Notes: generated by a model from the letters alone, not told the origin. Positions 34,524-46,171 are shown, counted from the first letter of the stretch. The stretch: DNA of 64,000 nucleotides from Membranipora membranacea (GCA_914767715.1 OU612071.1:22999681-23063680); one strand, 5' to 3'. Numbers and translations are program-made.

Positions 34524-34812
34524 TTGATTTTTGCTTCAAGTTTTGCTGGCGAAAACCTCCTGTACTTTCCTCCCTAAGTAATTATGTGTAATATAGAAGC
34601 CCATGTGATATAGCTGGTAAAGTTCACCGGACTTGCTTGTTTGTATTAGAGTATACAATTTTTCATCTGCTTTAAATTCCAATTGGCTTCTCTGATTTAT
34701 AAGACAATATATTCTCATTAACCTGTCACATATGTAAAGCTAACGCTCATGAATAATGGATCCGTTGCTTTATTGCTGATACCATAGTGTCTACTGAATA
34801 ACATTGATTTCA
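34524..34812. repeat. Duplicated segment with tRNA-like head, copy 2
   Basis: Direct repeat of 19487-19805, including a coding-like start (FASSFAGENLLYFPP-stop), the GCCCATGTGATATAGCTGGT head, and the CTACTGA tail. A ~20-bp deletion is visible after CCAATTG. Confidence 0.7.
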
Positions 34813-35644
34813 GCAGACAACGGTTTATGATTACAATACAGCCGAAAGTACATTTGGCTAGCTGAACTTTAAATCAGGCCATAACAAAGGAATGAATATA
34901 TGTCTAGTTAATTTAGAATAATTACAAAATTGATTGAAAAGCTGTTGATGGTTTACCAAATGGTATAAGTAGAAAGCTTTGGTGTTTTTTATCATCTTTT
35001 ATGCAAATGGCAAACAGGGAGACAGCCTCACTCAACACAATCTTGAACTGCTGCTCTTATCCATATCGGTGGGTATTATTTAATTGTCTATAGGTAATAA
35101 TTGGTAATGTTTCAGTAAAGACATCAATGGAATTGTGCAAATCTATTCCCTGCCTGTTGGTGTGGCAGCGAATGGAATTTATATATCTTTACCTTCTCTT
35201 GGTCATATCTATGTTCTTGTTCTGTGTAGGGTGTACAATGGATATTGTTTAGTACCGTCACTTTTTTGAATTAAAGTTTGCTATTTAAAGTGAAATTAAA
35301 TTAAATTAAAAACAAGCAACCATCAATATTTATTTGTTTGTATCACAGTTTGTCGATGAGCTTGATCAGGAAAGGGATGTTTCAATTTAAATGTTAAAAT
35401 ATAATGATAAAAACTTATCAAGACTAATATTTTAAAGAAAGACTAGGAAATATAAAGTATCCAGTTTCAACCTGTTACTTTTTATCATCATCATCAGTGA
35501 CTCAATTTTCAAATTCTTCTTCTGCTATTGCTTATGATAATATTGCGACTGTGTCTTCTTTAATCACTGATGTGCATCATTTTTTTCAAAATGTATGAAT
35601 TTTGTTGCACCTTACACATCACATTGTCATATTTTTTTAACACA
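34813..35644. other. No gene recognised upstream of the lectin gene
   Basis: AT-rich spacer. A likely intron/5' UTR junction (TTAACACAG) at 35636-35645 precedes the lectin start codon; no core promoter could be identified. Confidence 0.45.
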
Positions 35645-35675
35645 GTTGAGGATCAAAAAGAGTTTGGAGAGCACT

Positions 35676-35729
35676 ATGGAACTCAAAACGCCTGTCATCC
35701 ACTATTTGTTCATCTCCTGCTTTGTAAAG
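35676..35729 (+). CDS. PAN/C-type lectin gene, exon 1: signal peptide
   Basis: An ATG opens an 18-codon exon ending AAG|GTGAGT in phase 0. MELKTPVIHYLFISCFVK, continued by MYFGML in exon 2, is a short hydrophobic N-terminus suitable as a signal peptide. The sequence before the ATG follows TTAACACAG, so the 5' UTR is probably itself spliced. Exons at 36500, 37783 and 39806 complete a reading frame of 234 residues with all phases agreeing. Confidence 0.72.
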
Positions 35730-36499
35730 GTGAGTGATATTATCAACCAAATCTAGGCGTGCTTTAGATGCAGCATAGTCATTGAGGCAACAATTGTAGG
35801 GAGGGTGAGAGAGGAGTAATTACAACCTTACGCAGTAAATAGACATTACTCTTCTCTTACAGATTGATTCAGTATTTTTCAACCCAAGCCATCAATAATA
35901 TGAGGTCTGTAAGACATTGAGTTTTGAGGCCCATACAACTTTTTGCTGTACCTTGTGGTTTCTGTTTTTTTACGCTCCCATATCGATGATATCATGAGGA
36001 AGGTTGCTAGATCTTAGATATGTTTTTATCCCGAGACATAAAGCTGTTTCAGGGTGCATATTTTCTGTTGCTGACATCAACCTGATTCTGAGCTGTCACA
36101 GCATATTGGATTGGAATTATATATTATGTGTCCTTGTTGGATTTGCCTTATAACATATAGTTTCACATTCCTAGACATATTTGCTATCCTCTGAACTATT
36201 CTCTGAACTATCCTCTGAACTATTCGACAATATCATAAAAATTGTTCAGCCTTTGTTGGTTATACAGTGCTTTATAAACAGAGGGAGACAGCTGTTTATC
36301 TAAACTACAGTATAAATCAAGATATTTGTATTTTATGCTTCAACACAATGCAGCCCAAATAAACATTGTCTCACCCTCCATTCAGGAAAAAATGGGTTGA
36401 TACTGTGTTGTGGTTAGTGAAAGATGAACTCAATTCTCCCAGTATATCTTCTGTTGAACAGATCATGAATGAGTATCCATTTTATTTTTGTCATTGTAG

Positions 36500-36746
36500 A
36501 TGTACTTTGGAATGTTGTCAAATGGGGTTCGTTTCAAAAAGTCTTCAAAGTGCCTTGCCTCGAACAGTCATGTTGCAGACCTTGTAACACCAAGATTCCT
36601 GTCCTGCGCAACGAATTGCTCATCTGCTCCTGGATGTAAACATTTTGGCTACACAGCATCTTCTAAGACTTGCAGGCTTAGCAGTTATGTTGAGTTGGAG
36701 TCAAATAACACCTGCATCGAAGGGGAAGAGGTTCACCAGCTCATAG
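36500..36746 (+). CDS. PAN/C-type lectin gene, exon 2: PAN/apple domain
   Basis: Between TCATTGTAG| and TCATAG|GTAAGC, phase 0 to phase 1. Residues include FLSCATNCSSAPGCKHFGYT and SSKTCRLSS...NNTC. The C---C----C--F-Y------C-L spacing is that of PAN/apple domains, which bind protein or carbohydrate partners outside the cell. Confidence 0.75.
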
Positions 36747-37782
36747 GTAAGCATTGGCATGAAATGAGAAAAAGTAAGAGGCTTTTCGGTATAATAATTG
36801 GACATCTGTAAAATCCGAGAGTTGTCCCCTCCCGGTAATAGGAATTTCGATTAGTGTGCTTTAGGAGATTTGAAGATTGTCAAATAAAAAATGACAGACT
36901 GTAATCAAAGAGTGCAAGCATCTCAGATTGTTTGACGTTTTGTAGGTATTACCTTGTACTACCAGTTATTGTACATTATTTGATGAAGAATTGAACCATT
37001 TTTCATCATTATAGTCATAAAACTATGAAATTCATTGGCCTCATGGACCTTTCACTATTTGGATATCATGATATACAGGGGGACGTAGCAATTTACTATA
37101 AAGCAAAGCTACTGATGTTGAAGACACTTGTGTTGGTGGGCCCTGAATCTTGGATAACAGTTTAGGTGGACAGCTACTTTACCTGATAGGCTGTTTTTTG
37201 AGCTATGGAGTTTCATTGATTATGAAATAGAAAAAAAGGTTATTTATTTTTGTATCTTCATTCTCATTATGATCGATAGTGTAAAAAAAATTCAATAAGG
37301 CTGACAGATATTATTGTTTGAACTGTCATATTATGCCAAGTTCTATAACCATCAGTGTTTTTTTTTATTTGCAATTAACAAAATTTTCATAGGTCAGCAC
37401 CAGCCATAAGTCCAAACTTTAAACTTCGACGGTAATTTTTTTAAATCTCACTTCTTATATCATTCTTAAGGGCAATTGTGGTGTATGATAACGCTCACAA
37501 AAGGTACGCTGAATTTGTTATCCACAATTTTTTAAGTTGCTTTTGTATCTTAGAAAAGAGTTAAGCTCATTTTCTGTGGACGATGTAATCACCACCAATT
37601 GAGGCCTAAAATAAGCACAATTCTTGTATTGTCATGAAGGCACAAAGCTGTCATGATAAGTTTAAACACAATGAGTATACAGGGTCTGCATGTAGCCTCA
37701 GGGGCAAGTTGTGTGAATTCAAAGATAATTTGATTAACCCTATTGAACACCAGTTCTAATATATAGCTTCAATCTTTTGCAG
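36747..37782. other. Lectin gene intron 2
   Basis: GTAAGC...TTTTGCAG intron of about 1 kb without recognisable insertions. Confidence 0.6.
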
Positions 37783-37968
37783 GATGCGGTGGTCCATATG
37801 TGCTGAATCCAGTGACCTCTACATGCATTCGACTTGTCACTGTGGGAACATACTGGGGAACAGCTAAAGCAAACTGTGAGGGATCAGGAGAACATCTCGC
37901 AGTGTTTGATACAGAAGCATCTCTGAAGTGGCTTCATCAGTTTAGGCAGGCTGCGGACACACCATCAG
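37783..37968 (+). CDS. PAN/C-type lectin gene, exon 3: C-type lectin N-terminal half
   Basis: Between CTTTTGCAG| and CCATCAG|GTATAT, phase 1 at both ends. CGGPYVLNPVTSTCIRL is the N-terminal Cys pair of a long-form CTLD. TYWGTAKANCEGSGEHLAVF is the canonical helix-1 block (W--A---C---G--LA), followed by a helix-2-like stretch (EASLKWLHQF). Confidence 0.85.
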
Positions 37969-39805
37969 GTATATATCACTTTGTATTATACCGTGTTAGT
38001 GTAATCCTGTCTCAACAAACTCCCATTTGTCACAACATATTGTTGAGAGTAAGGATTTTATGCGAGACTGAAATATAGAGATTTTTACGGAGAGTTGATA
38101 GTCAAAGACAGGACATGAAATAAACAAACTAGTAGAAATCAATCCATCAGTCTCTGCTAATAACATTATATCTGTAATTTGTGGCAATCAATTCCAAATC
38201 TACCCAGTTGGCACGTGGTCACAAGCAGCCAGTTAAACACATGTTATTAAGACAACTTGTCTATGAGTAAATCTGTACATGTATTCACTGTAGATTAATA
38301 TACTTTTGTCATGTTTCATTTAGCTTGTATTTTTCAAAGGCTTGTTATTATCCAGAAATCAGAAATTTTAATCCAGTAAACGAAATATTTTTTAAAGCAG
38401 TTCTGACCACAGTGTAAGGTTTTGGCAATGTTATGAAAATCATGTATCTTCCCTGAGAGGAGAATCTCTGCCCTGCTGTTTCTGCATCACTATCCATTTA
38501 TGTAGCCACTACTCTCTGCTATTGACACAAAAAATAATCAAAAAGCTATTCGTTCAATATAAAATTTAGCACTGGTGACATCAACTGCATTGCGTATTCT
38601 TGTAACCAGATGAAAACTGGGGGTGGAGCAACATGACTATTTGAGAATTTTCTCCCCTGTTGGTGCGGTTTGACCATTCAAAATCATTTTTCCTCCTCCA
38701 TAATGGCATTGACAAAAAAAAAGTGATTTAATTGTTTACTATGTCACAGGGTTGAATTCATACGGCAGATAGTTGTAAATAACATGTTTGATGTATATAT
38801 TTTCATGAATAAGCACCTTTTAGGTTCGGATGGCTGTTTAAAATAAAGATAATTACACTGCAATAGATGTGCAAATGGTATAAATGCTCCCCTGATCGCT
38901 GGATCGCTTCTCAGCCTATTGGCTAAGATCAAAGTGTCATGGCTAATGGCTGATTAGTGCCTGTTTCAGTTTCTGGCAGCTTGCTGCACACTTACGATTA
39001 GGAGGTCCACCATGGCCTCTCTTCTAGGATGCATTCTAGTGTACTATGATGTTTCACACTCTCAGTACGAGGACTTCGGGCAACTTGCGTCCCTCTTTAG
39101 GGGCAGCCCACCCTCTCTTTTTTCATAAACAGGACTTCACACTAGTGAAGCAGCTTCAGCCTCCTAGGACTGTGCTGATCAAAATGATCATAATGCTTGT
39201 ATTATAAAGACTGTATACAATGCAAGTCTGAGTGTACTACAGTGAACTGGTGTTGAGTCACAGGCTAGCATAAGCTTTAAGTGCATAATGATGCTCCGGC
39301 ATTTCTCCTAATAAAGTAAATGCCTACTTAAAGTACCACTAACGGATAATTGGTAAACACGTTGTGGTATCATGTGTCAGGATAATATGTTGTAGAAACC
39401 TACCTACCACTAGATTTTGTCCACTGGATAGGCTTTCCGATAACCACATTTCCTTACCTTACCTGCGCAACTTGGACATAACAGACCCAGGCAGAACATC
39501 ACAATTTGCAGGTCCTACTGCAAAATTTGCAAAACTATTTTTCGAGCGTAAACAAGTAATTCAAACCCTCTTCCTCTTGAATGAACTCTCATCAAGCAAT
39601 TTCAATCACCACTCTTCCCTTTGATATGTAATAGGCTATGACACTAACATAGACATCTTCTATGTATCGCAGTGAGAAGAGAACCATTTCATAGATTATT
39701 TAACTCTTGAACAATCGAAAAAGTAGCCTTAGTTTTGTCTGTCAATATTTTCAGTTATACATTATTTTGGGTCTTTTAACTGACAAACATACTAACTTAC
39801 TACAG
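37969..39805. other. Lectin gene intron 3, contains a U2-headed element
   Basis: GTATAT...TACTACAG intron of 1.8 kb; the insert at 38903-39133 is described separately. Confidence 0.6.
38903..39133 (+). mobile_element. U2-snRNA-headed element, copy 2
   Basis: It starts ATCGCTTCTCAGCCTATTGG, continues CTAAGATCAAAGTGT, and then runs in parallel with copy 1 (20248-20018, minus strand) along its whole length, differing at roughly one base in seven. It ends TTTTTTCATAAACAGG. A flanking duplication is not evident. It lies sense-oriented in the last intron of the lectin gene. It lacks the U2 branch-site-pairing sequence, so it is not a functional U2 gene. Confidence 0.82.
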
Positions 39806-40023
39806 GATGGCGAGGGCGTCTCTGGATAGGGCTGAGAGATATAAACGGATGGAGATGGCAGGGAATTAAGACAGACCCAGTTTCTACAAGTGACCCAATA
39901 TGGCATAGTGGTCAGCCAAACGAAAATGTAGCGGCATGTGGGTACTTATATACCAGTACATCCGATAAAATATGGGATTATCATTGTAATCACTTTTTTT
40001 CCTACATATGTGAAACACTCTAA
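39806..40023 (+). CDS. PAN/C-type lectin gene, exon 4: C-type lectin C-terminal half
   Basis: Starts after TTACTACAG in phase 1 and ends in TAA. It reads WRGRLWIGLRDINGWRWQGI (the WIGL core), DPIWHSGQPNENVAACGYLY, and KIWDYHCNHFFSYICETL. The long-loop calcium/sugar motif is QPN, and the strand-4 WND is replaced by WDY, so calcium binding is uncertain. The disulphide Cys (AACGYL, YHCN, YICE) are all present. This completes an apparently intact secreted lectin; the sugar specificity cannot be read from QPN alone. Confidence 0.88.
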
Positions 40024-41261
40024 GTTATAAGCCACTTACAACCAAAAAATATGCAGGTAAATCCTTCATTCTAGGCTGACATATACTGTACACACAAAAG
40101 AAACTTTACAGAGCTCTGCATAATCTAATGGGCTTTTTTATTTTTATAAATTCAATCAGTAATGTAAATTGTGTTGCCATCATAGTGGAAGAAGCTGGCT
40201 TGCGTGCTAGTATCACTGTTTGATCCTGTCAATTTTGAACCTACATACTTGCGTTATCAAGAAATAGATATTGTTATATACCCCTGATGACACCTAACTG
40301 TCTCATTGAGTCATGTAAGTTTTCATTTGGGATTAAGATTAATTTTTAGACCTCTAATATCAGGGAGAAGTTCGAGAAATGGTCAGCAGTACTTGACCGA
40401 CACTAGAAGAGTTCTTATATTGTTAAAACAAACCACAGGTGATCTTTGTATTTCAATTTTTCAAACCAAGTTGACCAAACGCACTCTCCACCCAAAGATT
40501 TGTCTGAGGATGATTTTAAATAATATTCATGGAAATTATTGATAGCCACATGATTTCCAACTTTAATTGTAGATTCTATATCATGTTAGTTCACTAAAGT
40601 TTGTTACTATCTTTGATTTTGTCATAAGTTTGTCATATCTTTCAATACATACATACATATTAAATTTGCGTTATGTAGCTACTTTTCTCTTAAGGGAAAC
40701 CCTAACCATACTCCGTCAAGAGTTAGCCAGAAATTAAAATTTATACATTTCATAGACAATCCTGCTTACTGAAGTGAAACAATGTTTAAGTCATTTTTGA
40801 ACATACTCGGCACCAGCACCACCTTAACCCAATTAATCACTCTGATGGTCAGACTGTAGAACCCTCAGCACCAGATAAAAAATGGGTCGACTCAGTTGAT
40901 AATATTTTCTGATTCAGGACATTTCGTAGCCCGAGTACTGACACAAGCGAAACTAAAATGAACACAAACATAATGTATAGGAACTTGGGCTACAATTGGC
41001 ACTACTTTCGGTGAATTGTTTACCCTTGTTTAAGGTGGCGGCTACACAAATAAGTTATTCATTCCTAGCCTGTGGCCCAACAGTTTTCTATAAGTGAGAT
41101 ACAATATCACAACACAGATTAATTGTTATATGAAATTCAAGCTAAAGAGACTATCGTTTGTTTGGAAGTTAAGGAAGTAAAAAAGATTACTTATATTTAT
41201 TCAATAACAAGCAACGTTTATGATTTCTTCAACCATGAAGCGAGAAATAGCGGTCAAATCA
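40024..41261. other. 3' flank of lectin gene, no gene recognised
   Basis: The stretch presumably includes the 3' UTR. An open frame at 40306-40542 has no recognised motif. Confidence 0.45.
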
Positions 41262-41269
41262 GTGTTAAC
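41262..41269. repeat. Left 8-bp target-site duplication of P-type element
   Basis: GTGTTAAC, identical to 46264-46271. Confidence 0.85.
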
Positions 41270-41372
41270 CATAGAGTTATCCCCCTAGAGCTATGACTCA
41301 TTGACTAATAGCATTGCGTTTCCTGTGGAGGCGTGTGTATGGTGTCAGCCATATTGGATTTGGGGAGCAACA
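41270..41372. repeat. P-type element, left TIR
   Basis: Inverse match to 46172-46263, starting CATAGAGTTATCC. Confidence 0.85.
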
Positions 41373-41949
41373 CATAAACATTCCATTGTGCTCTATAGTT
41401 GTGGTACCAAATTTATGGATTTCTCTGGGGTCTTCTTTTCTGATCTCAACATTTGATGAACCCAGGCATAGATTGAAGAACCCAGGTAAATAACAAAGAT
41501 CTTCTAGCTGTATTTGTATGATTTGGAACTGATGTTGAGTAAAATATATAGATGTTTCAGTGAAGCATGGTCTTGGGTGGAAAAAGAAGTGTAACTGGAA
41601 GACAAGGAGGTGCATAAATCTTGCATATTCTGAGAAGCTGAGTTGTTTCCTATCACATCACATACACTAAAACATTCTCATTCTGCCTTTAATTGGACTT
41701 GTGATTTGCAGAATCGTTATTTGTTTGGATAGCAAGCATGCGTTCTTCATTTTCAATTTCATTCTTCATTCAATGTTGTTGTTGTTCCCCCCCTGATCCC
41801 ATCTGTTTGCCTTTCTACTATCTTTTTACAGCTAGCCCTGCATAATTGCAAGACTGAGTGTAGAAAGACCAATAGAAGACCAATCAGACTGGGCAAGTTA
41901 TCGCTATCACATCACTATCACATCACTCAAAATTATCACTCACTTGGTG

Positions 41950-42103
41950 TTTCAATTAGAGAAAATCATTCCCAAATCTTTCACTCTGAATGTATATAGT
42001 TCCATCAAGTGAATGAGCGATCTGAAAGCGAGACCCCTAGCAGGTGTCGCTCACTCAGTGAGTGAGCGATAAGATTGCGATTTCGGCTGTTTCTAATTGA
42101 AAG
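41950..42103. repeat. Small foldback
   Basis: TTTCAATTAGAGAAA (41950-41964) and TTTCTAATTGAAAG (42090-42103) are inverse. Between them lies CACTCAGTGAGTG, a short palindrome. Confidence 0.5.
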
Positions 42104-42567
42104 TCCCCCCAGCTAGTCAAATATATAATATAATTGGCATATTTGTGTGTATTCATTTATTTCTTTCTGCAGCTAAGACAGTTTTGGATTACCCACATTC
42201 ACTGTGCAGTGAACTGATTCAACTCTTCAATTCATTCATCTAAAAGATTCCACTGGTGAGTTTTTTTATATTATAATTTACAATGAATTATTTATGTACT
42301 ATTACTCGAAACACTTATCATGGGCACTGGGCAAATTTTACACCAACTTTTGCTGCCATAAATCTTAGATCTTATTACCTTTTTCATGGCTTCAGACTTA
42401 GTGCTTTTTTCTCTTTAGAAGCATAAGGCCATTGGCTCCTCACATGCAAAATAGCCAAGTAGCATCGCACTAACCCAGATGCCCTAAAAACAAGTAGCCT
42501 ACTAAGATATAGCTAAGATCTATGGCAGCAAAATTTGGTGAAAAATTGAGTTTTGCAGGCACCTGTG

Positions 42568-42709
42568 GGTTTGATTCCCGTCCAGTGGTTTAGTGCCCCT
42601 CAAAAAACCACCACCAATCAACAAGAGAAGTTGTGTCTTTTGTTGGTTGCTGGTGGTGGGGGGGGGGGCTGTTTGGTGGGCGCTCGACCACTGGTGGGGG
42701 ACCAAACCT
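42568..42709. repeat. Foldback with long imperfect arms
   Basis: GTTTGATTCCCGTCCAGTGG...ACCACCACCAATCAACAAGA pairs with CTTTTGTTGGTTGCTGGTGG...CCACTGGTGGGGGACCAAAC around a ~10-bp loop. A G tract of 14 lies in the right arm. It is inside the P-type element ahead of the THAP fragment. Frames here are by-products. Confidence 0.75.
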
Positions 42710-42917
42710 TCAATGGTACCAATGACTGTTTTTTTGTACTCTTTGCATTTGTCAGAGCAGAGCTTTAGAATTCAAGGGCACCAAAAACGTAACAGTATCA
42801 TTCAGGCCAATCAATAGACTCACGGATGTATTACCACTAGTGTTTTTGTGTAGTTATTGAATCAGACTTGAATACATAATCAAATAATAATCGTTGTTAC
42901 GATGCATTGTTATTTAG

Positions 42918-43194
42918 ATTTCCACTGAAAGACCCTGAGCTAACCAAAATATTGGTGGTTGCGACGAAGAGAGAGGGCTTCAATGCTGAGAAGTCGACAA
43001 AATTGTGCTCCGACCATTTTAAAGATAGTGATGACGCCATAGTGCCGAGACAGTCATATCTAAAACTGATGCCGTTCCTTCAGTGGTCACTTTTCCAGCA
43101 CATCTTATGTGCCGAAGCTTTGGTTGAGAAACGAGGTCAATGTGTCTTAGATCATGACTATCAAAGTCACATTAGTAACAAATCCACACAGTAA
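42918..43194 (+). pseudogene. THAP-domain fragment of P-type transposase
   Basis: After GTTATTTAG the phase-2 exon reads FRFPLKDPELTKILVVATKR, EGFNAEKSTKLCSDHFKDSD. This is the THAP zinc finger from its F-FP motif through C--HF; the upstream C--C pair must have been on a missing exon, and the usual AVP box is not recognisable. After KLMPFLQ the match jumps to a late transposase region (CVLDHDYQSHISN), so the central catalytic part is deleted. THAP domains bind the transposon ends. Confidence 0.78.
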
Positions 43195-43404
43195 CTGAAC
43201 ATAAAGGATGGCGGTGGCCTTGTGGCTGTCCCACAGTCTGTGAATAATATTATAAAGCGGTGTGAGTCCATCATAGAACTATATGTCGATCAGAAATTTC
43301 TACGTAAAGAAAATCACATAAATCTGTTTGTGGCTTTGTTATTCCGCAGTGTAATTGTAGAAAATCCTCTGTCATTATTTCCCTCCCAAAGCTCACAGCT
43401 ATGA
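43195..43404 (+). pseudogene. P-type transposase fragment (GGL...P insertion-domain region)
   Basis: Following TAA at 43192-43194, the same reading frame continues with LNIKDGGGLVAVPQSVNNII, KRCESIIELYV and LFPSQ. P/THAP9-type transposases have a similar GGL--PS--V-K-C---E block near the C-terminal third. The frame stops at 43402. Confidence 0.55.
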
Positions 43405-43429
43405 GTAAATTTTACTCCTAGCTGTGCGA

Positions 43430-43497
43430 GGATAGTTTGTATCACAGCAAACAGTTGATCAGGGAAATAGCCAGAAAATATTTTGATATTCGTATAG
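43430..43497 (+). pseudogene. P-type transposase C-terminal part, upstream half of split ORF
   Basis: LYHSKQLIREIARKYFDIRI runs up to the nested insertion. Its continuation lies at 45813 onward, after the right duplication TCGTATAG: EHYVKHNNKTVIHG then KLSGLGVFKHN and a stop. Together they resemble the family C-terminus (Y---RI-H-VK--N ... KL--L-LF). The join removes the insert and one duplication copy exactly. Confidence 0.6.
43490..43497. repeat. Left target-site duplication of nested element
   Basis: TCGTATAG, identical to 45805-45812. Confidence 0.82.
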
Positions 43498-45804
43498 ACG
43501 GTAGGTACGAAAAACCGAACCACGAACTCACAAGCTACGAACCTTTAAAAAACCGAACCTTCAATGTGTCTGATAACATAATTTCGGCCAATGATGTTCT
43601 TTGTAACAAAAAGTCAAAACTTTGATGAACAGTTATCCTCTCTTGCACTTTGGCAAATGGTAGAGGACAACTCCAATCCCAGCAGAGAGTTTGGAACATA
43701 TGAGCAGGGAGAGTGGGAAGGGAACAGGGAGGGGAGCAGGGAGTTTGTCCCCGACTGAACAAAGAAGGGGATTTTGTTCTAGAAGAGACACCAGGCTAGA
43801 TCATGGCCTGAACGATTTCCAGATTGAGACAGAGGTTCCGGAGAGCTGGGAGCCACCAAGTTCAAACTTAGTGATTATTACCATGGTGGTGCGACTGATC
43901 CTGGATAATTGAGTGATTATGCACAAATGCACGCAGTGATGCTTTTACTTACTAAATGATGCTTGCAAATACTCTGTTTATGTGATCATTGCACTGTTTA
44001 AGTGATAAGGTGATCCAATCAGATAACATATTATATGCGCATTCAAATAAAGGTAATGGTTCAGAGAAGAGACTGTTGATGGTGTTTACACGTGTATTCA
44101 ATGAACTTATTTGTATATTATGGTGCCTAAAAAAGCGGCAAAATGAGAGGCAGAAAAAAGGGCCTGAGAGAATAGTAATGGCTCAGGTGGATTAATACTG
44201 AAGTGTGAGCATTCATGGCTGTGAATACACGTGTGATGGTAGACCATCGGGGACATAAAGCAGTTCCTATCCAATTGTAGTGGCAATGTACGTTGTTAAT
44301 GACAGTAAGCTAACTATCAAGCCATCACTGTTGCATAACAGCTATCACTAGGATTGTGCTGTGACTTCTGGTACTGCGTAACTAAAAAAACAGAAAATAT
44401 CACATTCAAATTCAAAGAGAAGTGTTTGATATCATATGTCATGATATTATCAGTTAAAATCTAAAACTCACTTTTTGCTCACTGCGCTCTACTCATAGCT
44501 TTAGGGCAGCATGAGGCAAGCTCCCCGTTTCTTCATTGCCGGTTAATATTATTTGCTTTTTTTATGGCTAGATGGTGACTGGTGAAGCTCACACCACATT
44601 ACATTATCAATCATGCTCGACTGGGATAAAATGAATAATACACCAATTAATTTTGGTACATACCTGACCCAACTTGCAGCTTAATTACTATGTAGTTGTT
44701 TTACACGAGGCCGTTTCAGAAGACTAGGATATTATCATTATCAGTTTAGTCCGGGCCACCACAGCTTGAACCTGACTTCGTTACACAGCTATAGTACAGC
44801 ATGTTAGTCTGACCATCGGACCAAAATAATTTTGTATTCTGCGGTACGAGTCAGAGAAATCAATAGCTGAGGTTGTAATGAGTAAGGGCCCGCATGGATA
44901 TCTACAAACACAAGATTTCTTATGTTAGTTATTACAGAATATGCAGTTAATATATAGTATTTGCCTAACCACTTTCATACTAGTAGGATCATTTCATAGA
45001 TGATGAAGCCTGACCAAGCTAATGTAAATTTCAGAGAGGCAACACTGATCTGATATCTCTTAGAGTAGCACAAAATGCTGTATGTAAGACCTAACAGTTA
45101 ACAGTTATAGTTATATATATATATAGTAAATAAGCTCAATTTTTTATAGAAGAATTTTGATGTATATTAGAGGTCCTACTTTCCCCCTCATGCTTTGTTT
45201 GAAACCAAAGAACAGCCATGAACTTTCAAAACAATATTTCAAGACCCAACACCCATAGTACATACTTGTTAACTCTGTTGAGAGGTGATGATTCAGGAGG
45301 CAGCCTTCTGCTCCTTCTGTGACGAGTCAGAGGGGCTCCAATTTACTAAACTGTGACCATTTCTAATAAATAAGTGTGGTGTGTCCTCCATTACAGCCTT
45401 CCGTAGTAGCTCCACATACTTCCATCATTTTCAAACTTGCAGGAATATATATATATAGTCAAACCATTCCTCTCTCCAATGCAAAAGTTCATTTGGATTC
45501 ATGATGACTAATTTGACAATGACATCTACTTGGTGTGTACCAAACTGTGCCATCTTGCTCTCCATGATTTTTCATCAGGTGACCTTGAGCTAGTGCACCT
45601 AGTTAGGATGCAATGAGCTCTATTAAAAGTCAAAGTTTGATGTCTGTTATATTATTGGTCACTTATCAAAAACATGACATTTCATTGGCTACTGACAATT
45701 TAAACTTTGAGCAAATTGATTTAAGCAGGAGAGGATAATCCTGAGTTCGGTTTTTAGAGGGTTCGTAGTTCATGAGTTCGTGGTTCGGTTTTTCGTACCT
45801 ACCC
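43498..45804. mobile_element. Nested non-autonomous DNA transposon, 2.3 kb
   Basis: Terminal inverted repeats of ~65 bp: GGTAGGTACGAAAAACCGAA, then CCACGAACTC, CTACGAACC and AAAACCGAAC on the left, all mirrored at 45745-45804. They are flanked by the 8-bp duplication TCGTATAG. Open frames inside (43691-43912, 43989-44195) show no transposase motif, so it is presumably mobilised in trans. The 8-bp duplication fits hAT or P superfamilies. Confidence 0.82.
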
Positions 45805-45812
45805 TCGTATAG

Positions 45813-45905
45813 AGCACTATGTAAAGCATAACAACAAAACAGTTATTCATGGGAGTAAGGGAAAGGATCAATCAAAGTTGAGTGGTCTTGGTGTATTTAA
45901 ACATA
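45813..45905 (+). pseudogene. P-type transposase C-terminal part, downstream half of split ORF
   Basis: Continuation of the 43430-43497 frame: EHYVKHNNKTVIHGSKGK, then KLSGLGVFKHN, ending near 45907. See that entry. Confidence 0.55.
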
Positions 45906-46171
45906 ATAATATATAGTCTTGCATAATGCACTCTGCTTGTAATCTGATATGATCTAATCCAATTTGTTTTATGTTTATGATCTATTTCATTATTGTCTAT
46001 GAATTAAAATATTATATCTGTGTATCAGTCTGTGCTTGATGGGAGCAATGGAATACATTTATGGAAGTAGCATCTATCTATCTTCTTTCTAGCATCAATG
46101 CTAAATCTTAAAAAGCTAACTCCTCACCATAGAATTATATTTTGTTCAACAGTCTTTAGTGATTTGTTTAT

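Noticed and set aside
38903-39133. Functional U2 snRNA gene
   Set aside because: The first ~35 nt fit U2, but the branch-site-pairing GUAGUA region is replaced and the 3' third does not match. With a second copy bearing a target duplication, a retroposed element is the better reading.
42553-42817. Two overlapping Gly/Trp-rich ORFs
   Set aside because: They are produced by the foldback and its G tract.
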